DNA of 39,878 nucleotides from NCBI GenBank assembly GCA_903929885.1, contig CAIYWI010000071.1:1-39878 (forward strand), in the 5' to 3' direction. Both the position numbers and the translations under genes were made by a program. Numbering within the stretch: position 1 is the stretch's first letter; each line of letters starts with the position of its first letter. Source of the stretch: an uncultured Phycisphaerales bacterium (GTDB lineage Bacteria; Planctomycetota; Phycisphaerae; Phycisphaerales; UBA1924). The notes below the pieces were generated by a model, which saw only the letters and a program-made list of their open reading frames with translations, did no database searches and had not been told where the DNA came from. This document shows positions 35,952 through 39,878 of the stretch, piece after piece.

Positions 35952-37109
35952 TCACTTGCGTCCGGCCTTGTACCGCTCGAGGGCCTGCACGATCTCGTCG
36001 ACCGCGGCCGCGGGCAGTCGAGGGTCGGCCTTGGCCGCCGCCGCCGCCCGCGTCGCCACCTCCACCGCCTTGGCGTCGTCGCCCTTCTCCCAGTGCGCCC
36101 TGGCGAGCGTGTCGAGCAGCGGACCGTCCTTGCCCTGCGTGAGCTCCACCGCACGGGTCGCCATCGCGAGGGCGAGGTCGAGGTCGCGGTTCTTGATCGT
36201 CGGCTCGGTCAGGATCGTCCACGCGATGGTGTTGAGATCCTGCTCGCTGTCCTTCAGCGGGCCGGCAAAGACGTCCTTCGCGAAGGCATACGCGAGGTCG
36301 ACTTCGCCCAGGTTCACCGCCACCTGCTGGAAGCCGATCCCGCAGGCGTTGGGGAAGAGCTTGGGATCCACCCGCAACATTTCGCGGCAGACCTCGAGGG
36401 CCTCCTTCGCGCGGCCGCCCTGCAGCGTCTGACGAAGCTTGGCCCCCAGTTCACGCGCCTTGGCGATCTGCTGCTCCTTCTTCTTCGCGGCATCCTGCGC
36501 GGCCTTGGGGTCGAACGACCCGCTCGTCACCGCCTCGAGCGTCTCCTCGAGTCCTTCCATCGGATGCCCCACCCACGCGATCCGCCCCTGCTTGTCGACC
36601 ACGAAGGCCGAGGGGATGCTCACGCGGTTCGCGGCGTTCATCCACGTCCGCACCATCTCGGCGTCGTCACCCCCGTAGGCGACGCTGTAGCCCATCTTGT
36701 CGCCCATCTCGGCCACGAACTTCTCGATGTCCGGCAGCGGCGAGCGATGCGTCTTGCCGTCCTTGTCGACCGTCTCCTCCCAGATCGAGACGCCGATCAC
36801 CTTCACGCCCTTGTCCTTGTACTTGGCCGCCAGACGACCCACGTGCGGGATCGACTTGCGACAGGGCCCGATGGCGGTGGCCCAGAAGTCGATCACGTAG
36901 GCCGTGCCCTGCTCGAAGCCCTTGATCTCCTCGCCCTTGACCCACGAAGCCACCTTCAACGCCGGCGCGGGATCGCCCACCCCCAGCCGCTTCGATCCCG
37001 CCGTCGCGCCGGTCGCTTGCGCGCAGGCCGACGATGACGGCGCGGCCACCCCCGCCAAGAGCGAGAGGCACATCAGGGAAGGAAGCAACGAACGAGTGAT
37101 CTGGTGCAT
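35952..37109 (-). CDS. Exported TlpA/redoxin-like protein with single active-site Cys and helical C-terminus
   Basis: A 385-residue protein with a signal peptide (about 1-30, ACA-Q). A TlpA/AhpC-TSA-like thioredoxin domain follows (about 43-200): VGDPAPALKVASW, YVIDFWATAIGPCRKSIPHV at 71-90, KVIGVSIWE and IPSAFVVDKQGRIAWVGHP. The usual WCGPC reads AIGPC: the first, nucleophilic Cys is Ile80 and only C83 remains. The second half (about 215-385) is a helical, TPR-like region seen in related planctomycete proteins. Standard disulfide reduction looks impossible. The SD AGGAAG lies 6-8 nt before the ATG at 37109; no TAnnnT element is seen close to the start. The nucleotidyltransferase gene follows by 40 nt. 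Confidence 0.85.
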   Translation of the reverse strand: MHQITRSLLPSLMCLSLLAGVAAPSSSACAQATGATAGSKRLGVGDPAPALKVASWVKGEEIKGFEQGTAYVIDFWATAIGPCRKSIPHVGRLAAKYKDKGVKVIGVSIWEETVDKDGKTHRSPLPDIEKFVAEMGDKMGYSVAYGGDDAEMVRTWMNAANRVSIPSAFVVDKQGRIAWVGHPMEGLEETLEAVTSGSFDPKAAQDAAKKKEQQIAKARELGAKLRQTLQGGRAKEALEVCREMLRVDPKLFPNACGIGFQQVAVNLGEVDLAYAFAKDVFAGPLKDSEQDLNTIAWTILTEPTIKNRDLDLALAMATRAVELTQGKDGPLLDTLARAHWEKGDDAKAVEVATRAAAAAKADPRLPAAAVDEIVQALERYKAGRK

Positions 37110-37242
37110 GAGACTCTTCCTTGTTCGGCCGAGGCGACAGCCCCCGGCGCGCAGCCGTGGTACGCCTCGATCATCGGCAGGTTCCGCCCCGCAACGCCAT
37201 CCGAACGAACCACGTACGAACACTGGGCCGCCCAGGCCTCGC

Positions 37243-38274
37243 TCAGGCGGTCTTGTAGCCCTGCGGATGGCGGCTGAACCAGTTCCACGCCGAGCGGATG
37301 ACCTGCTCGATGTCCGTATGCACGGGGTTCCACCCCAGGTCGGACTTCACGAGCCGCGGATCGTTGAAGAGCATCGACGCATCGCCCGCGCGCCGCGGGC
37401 CTTCCTTGACGGGGATGGGCTTGCCCGTGACCCGCCTCGCGGCCTCGATGATCTCCCGCACGCTGTACCCGCGACCGATGCCCACGTTGTACGCCCGGGC
37501 GTCGCCCGGCCGCAGCTTCTCGATGGCCAGGATGTGCGCCGAGATCAAGTCCTCGACATGCACGTAGTCGCGCACGCACGTGCCGTCGGGCGTCGGGTAG
37601 TCGGTGCCGAACAGGTCGATGTGCGACCGCTGGCCCATGGCGACCTGCATCAGGATGGGGACCAGATGGCTCTCGGGGGTGTGATCCTCCCCCAGCAGCC
37701 CGCTCACGTCGCACCCGCAGACGTTGAAGTACCGGAGGAAGGCGAACCCGAAGGGCTTGCCGGCGCGCGCTTGCGCGGCGGCGAAGTCGCGGATGATCCA
37801 CTCGCCCACCAGCTTGCTGCGCCCGTACGGGCTCACCGGATCCTGCGGGCACGTCTCGGGCACGGGGATCATCCCCTCCGGCGGGTTGCCGTACGTCGAG
37901 CAGCTCGACGAGAAGACGAACCGCTCGACCCCGTGGCGGCCGCAGGCCTCGAGCACCCGCGCCAAGCCCGTGATGTTCGCGTTCACGTACTCGAGCGGCT
38001 GGTCCACCGACTCGCCGACATACGCCAAGGCCGCGAAGTGGAGCACGGCATCGACCTTCCCCTTGGAGAAGGCGGCCTCCACCACGGAGGCGTCGGTGAT
38101 GGACCCTTCGACGAAGGACAACGCGGGGCTGGAACCCAGTCCCAGCAGTTCCAGCGGCCGCCGATGCCCGCGGAAGAGATTGTCGAGGACGACCACGCGA
38201 TGGCCGCCCTTGAGCAACTGCTGAACCGCGTGAGACCCGATGTAGCCCGCGCCGCCGGTGACGATGAGATTCAT
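37243..38274 (-). CDS. galE: UDP-glucose 4-epimerase
   Basis: Extended SDR enzyme that interconverts UDP-glucose and UDP-galactose with bound NAD, supplying sugars for polysaccharides and envelope glycans. The 343-residue protein has the NAD motif TGGAGYIGS at 6-14, the catalytic pair Ser124 (SSSCSTYG) and Y150-x3-K154 (SPYGRSK), LRYFNVCGCD near 202, and the C-terminal GIGRGYSVREII and DLGWNP typical of GalE. Length is normal. The frame stays open far upstream, but homology begins exactly at the ATG at 38274, where TACCCT stands eight nt upstream. It is divergent from the GT-C-like gene with only 72 nt between, so sugar activation and glycosyl transfer may be linked. Confidence 0.95.
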   Translation of the reverse strand: MNLIVTGGAGYIGSHAVQQLLKGGHRVVVLDNLFRGHRRPLELLGLGSSPALSFVEGSITDASVVEAAFSKGKVDAVLHFAALAYVGESVDQPLEYVNANITGLARVLEACGRHGVERFVFSSSCSTYGNPPEGMIPVPETCPQDPVSPYGRSKLVGEWIIRDFAAAQARAGKPFGFAFLRYFNVCGCDVSGLLGEDHTPESHLVPILMQVAMGQRSHIDLFGTDYPTPDGTCVRDYVHVEDLISAHILAIEKLRPGDARAYNVGIGRGYSVREIIEAARRVTGKPIPVKEGPRRAGDASMLFNDPRLVKSDLGWNPVHTDIEQVIRSAWNWFSRHPQGYKTA

Positions 38275-38282
38275 GGCGACCA

Positions 38283-38288
38283 AGGGTA
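38283..38288 (-). promoter_or_regulatory. Putative leaderless -10 (TACCCT) of galE
   Basis: TACCCT is eight nt before the ATG at 38274 and there is no SD. Confidence 0.47.
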
Positions 38289-38334
38289 GGTCGCAGGTCG
38301 ATCGCCTCCGCCCCGAACGCCACGTCCGAGTTCC

Positions 38335-38340
38335 TACATT
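38335..38340 (+). promoter_or_regulatory. Putative leaderless -10 (TACATT) of the GT-C-like gene
   Basis: TACATT is six nt before the GTG at 38347. It lies 46 nt from the galE -10 on the other strand. Confidence 0.48.
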
Positions 38341-38346
38341 CCCCGC

Positions 38347-39878
38347 GTGACCGACCTCCAGCAGCCGCCCCCTCGACGCCTGGCGCCCCTCGTCGCGGCG
38401 TGCTGCTGCATGGCGACCTTCTGGGCCTTCGCCACCCTCTTCTTCCGGGGCGATATCGGCCCTTGGAACGACGACTACTTCTTCACCCTCCGCGATCCCT
38501 CCGGCGCAGGCCTCACCGGCTGGGCCGTCACGAGCCGCGAGCCCTACCTCCCCCCCACCGGCCAACTGGGCACGTGGCGACCACTGCTCTTCACGCTCAT
38601 CACGTGGGTCATCACGCTGGCGTGGAACCACTTCTTCCTTGCCCACCTCGTCGGCGCCATCCTCCACCTCGCCAACGTCGTCACGCTGTACGCGTTGCTG
38701 CGACGTCTGGGCCGCAGCGTGCACGCCGCCGCCGCGACCTGCGGGCTGGCGCTCTGCTGGGCCGGCACGCACGAAGCGTGGCTGTGGCCCAGCGCGATGG
38801 GCAGCGTCACCTCGGCCTTGCTCCTGCAGGGCGTCATGCTCTGCATGATCGGCCTGGCTCGCCACCCCGCCTCGCCCCTGTGGCCCCGCGCCGCGGCGAT
38901 GGCGCTGCTCACCCTCGCCATGCTGGGATTCAACGAGCAGGCCACCGGCGCGCTGGCGGCCTTGCCACTGATCTTCCTGGCGACGGTCGGTTCGACCGAC
39001 GACTCCGACGCACCCCTCCGCTCGCGACTGGCGCGGGCGTTCGTGCCCGCCGCGATCGTGTGGATCCTCCCGCCGCTCTACGTCCTGCTCGTGCGTGCCA
39101 CGGCGCAGAAGGGACTGGGCGTGTCGGCCGAGTCGTACGTGCCCGTCCTCCACCTGTGGCCGCGATGCCTCGAGGTCCTCCGCGACATGGCCCGCGCCAT
39201 CTCGATGCAGGATGTCTGGTACCCGGCCTTCGCCCTGGGCTGGCGAGAGTGGACCCGCTCCAACGCCCTCTTCCTCCCGTGGCTCCTCGCGCTGCTCGCG
39301 AGCGCCGCCTGGGCGCTGCGGCACTGGATCACCACGCCTTCGCACGGCCAAGGTTCGCCCCCGCGCTCCGAGACTCGCTCGTGGCTCGTCGCGCTCGCGG
39401 GCCTGGTCGCCGCGGCCGGCGCATGCCTGCCGGTGGCGATCATCGCCAACTACCCGGCCCTCTCCCGCGTCACCTATGTCGTCGTGCTCATGCTCGCGCT
39501 TCCGGTGTCGTGCCTCTTCGACGGCGCGGGGCGAGCCTCGTTCGCCACGCCGCGGCTGGCGCGGGCCTGGAGCGCATTCGGCGGCGTCCTGTTGATCTTG
39601 CTCATGCTCTTCGGGGGCGTGATGAGCGTGGGCGCCCAGGCCCGCCTCAAGCGCGTCGTCGATCTCGACGAACGCAACGCGAGACAACTGGTCGAGCAAG
39701 TGCCGAACCCTGCGCCGGACACCGTCTTCCTGCCCCTTCGCCCGCGACCGCCGGCCTTCACGGCCCGCGAGATCCTCGTCCTCCACCCGTGGCTCACGGT
39801 CGACCGCATCCCGCGGGAACTCGAGATTCATGGTCCCGACATCGGCGCGTTCCAGTGGGCAGTCCGCAGCGCGTGGGA
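38347..39878 (+). CDS. Multi-pass membrane protein, GT-C glycosyltransferase-like (3' end outside window)
   Basis: The open frame runs past the right edge (510 codons visible). A first hydrophobic helix (about 10-35) is followed by an outer loop with GPWNDDYFF near residues 39-47. An acidic pair in this place is the hallmark of GT-C glycosyltransferases that use lipid-linked sugars. At least eight more hydrophobic segments follow, with a W/H/T-rich loop (AGTHEAWLWPSAMG) and a conserved FNEQATGAL segment near 195-205. From about residue 435 a less hydrophobic part begins that should face the periplasm. GTG at 38347 is the only start near the first helix and carries TACATT six nt upstream; a downstream ATG (residue 22) would cut into the helix. 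Specific donor and acceptor are unknown. The gene is the divergent neighbour of galE. Confidence 0.72.
   Translation, partial: MTDLQQPPPRRLAPLVAACCCMATFWAFATLFFRGDIGPWNDDYFFTLRDPSGAGLTGWAVTSREPYLPPTGQLGTWRPLLFTLITWVITLAWNHFFLAHLVGAILHLANVVTLYALLRRLGRSVHAAAATCGLALCWAGTHEAWLWPSAMGSVTSALLLQGVMLCMIGLARHPASPLWPRAAAMALLTLAMLGFNEQATGALAALPLIFLATVGSTDDSDAPLRSRLARAFVPAAIVWILPPLYVLLVRATAQKGLGVSAESYVPVLHLWPRCLEVLRDMARAISMQDVWYPAFALGWREWTRSNALFLPWLLALLASAAWALRHWITTPSHGQGSPPRSETRSWLVALAGLVAAAGACLPVAIIANYPALSRVTYVVVLMLALPVSCLFDGAGRASFATPRLARAWSAFGGVLLILLMLFGGVMSVGAQARLKRVVDLDERNARQLVEQVPNPAPDTVFLPLRPRPPAFTAREILVLHPWLTVDRIPRELEIHGPDIGAFQWAVRSAW

Noticed and set aside
37243..39831. A very long minus-strand open frame that would give an 862-residue GalE
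   Set aside because: The part beyond 38274 is low-complexity Arg/Gly/Glu-rich translation opposite the GT-C-like gene. GalE homology starts at the ATG at 38274, which has its own upstream element.

Overview
The window is high-GC bacterial chromosomal DNA. It most likely comes from the Planctomycetota, probably class Phycisphaerae. This rests on family content, not on a database match: a Ser/Thr kinase with kinesin-light-chain-type TPRs, a planctomycete-type cytochrome c joined to a DUF2231 membrane part, a secreted protein with the N-terminal LExR motif of planctomycete extracellular proteins, dockerin-like 'D-N-D-G-IDG-D' tails without a cellulosome, DUF1028-VCBS and PSP1 proteins. I see no IS element, prophage, CRISPR array or integrase. 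The region reads as ordinary core plus surface-protein genome.

Layout. 1-2868 (minus): truncated Ser/Thr kinase-TPR and a beta-class DNA methyltransferase. 3275-6223 (plus): DEAD-box-type helicase, tsaB and a metallo-beta-lactamase-fold protein with a damaged metal site. 6396-8525 (minus): CARDB surface protein. 8681-10147 (plus): APC permease. 10179-12162 (minus): small unknown protein, receiver-domain protein and LpxL-like acyltransferase. 12282-13667 (minus): membrane-anchored coiled-coil protein with a BRCT-like end. 13869-21567 (minus): gmk, an AdkA-like/deoxyribosyltransferase-like fusion, an M16 protease, purH and an Mrp ATPase. 21780-23632 (plus): double thioredoxin-fold protein overlapping trmL. 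23651-28626 (minus): composite cytochrome, signal peptidase I with a very large insert, PSP1 protein and tRNA-Arg(UCU). 28676-34439 (minus): two large secreted multidomain proteins. 34655-38274 (minus): CCA-adding-type nucleotidyltransferase, redoxin and galE. 38347-end (plus): a truncated GT-C-like membrane protein.

How the genes work together. Several encode information and nucleotide housekeeping (helicase, TsaB, TrmL, tRNA-Arg, nucleotidyltransferase, Gmk, PurH). Others serve the envelope and export (LpxL-like, SPase I, M16 protease, GalE, GT-C, CARDB, trypsin-FN3, DUF1028).

Two patterns cut across the genes. First, eleven start codons are preceded at 5-9 nt by TAnnnT, mostly TACnnT, where an SD would sit. 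The same hexamer lies 10 nt upstream of the mature tRNA-Arg 5' end. This looks like widespread leaderless (or near-leaderless) transcription. It includes genes (mrp, purH, M16, AdkA-like) that spacing alone would put in one operon. Second, several proteins keep a fold but have lost catalytic or metal-binding residues: the MBL-fold protein, two thioredoxin-like proteins without the first CXXC cysteine, an Mrp without CXXC, and an AdkA-like protein with a broken P-loop.

No previously undescribed defence or mobile system is visible. The best leads are the leaderless-promoter pattern, the AdkA/NDT-like fusion next to gmk, the BRCT-like membrane protein and the enlarged signal peptidase.
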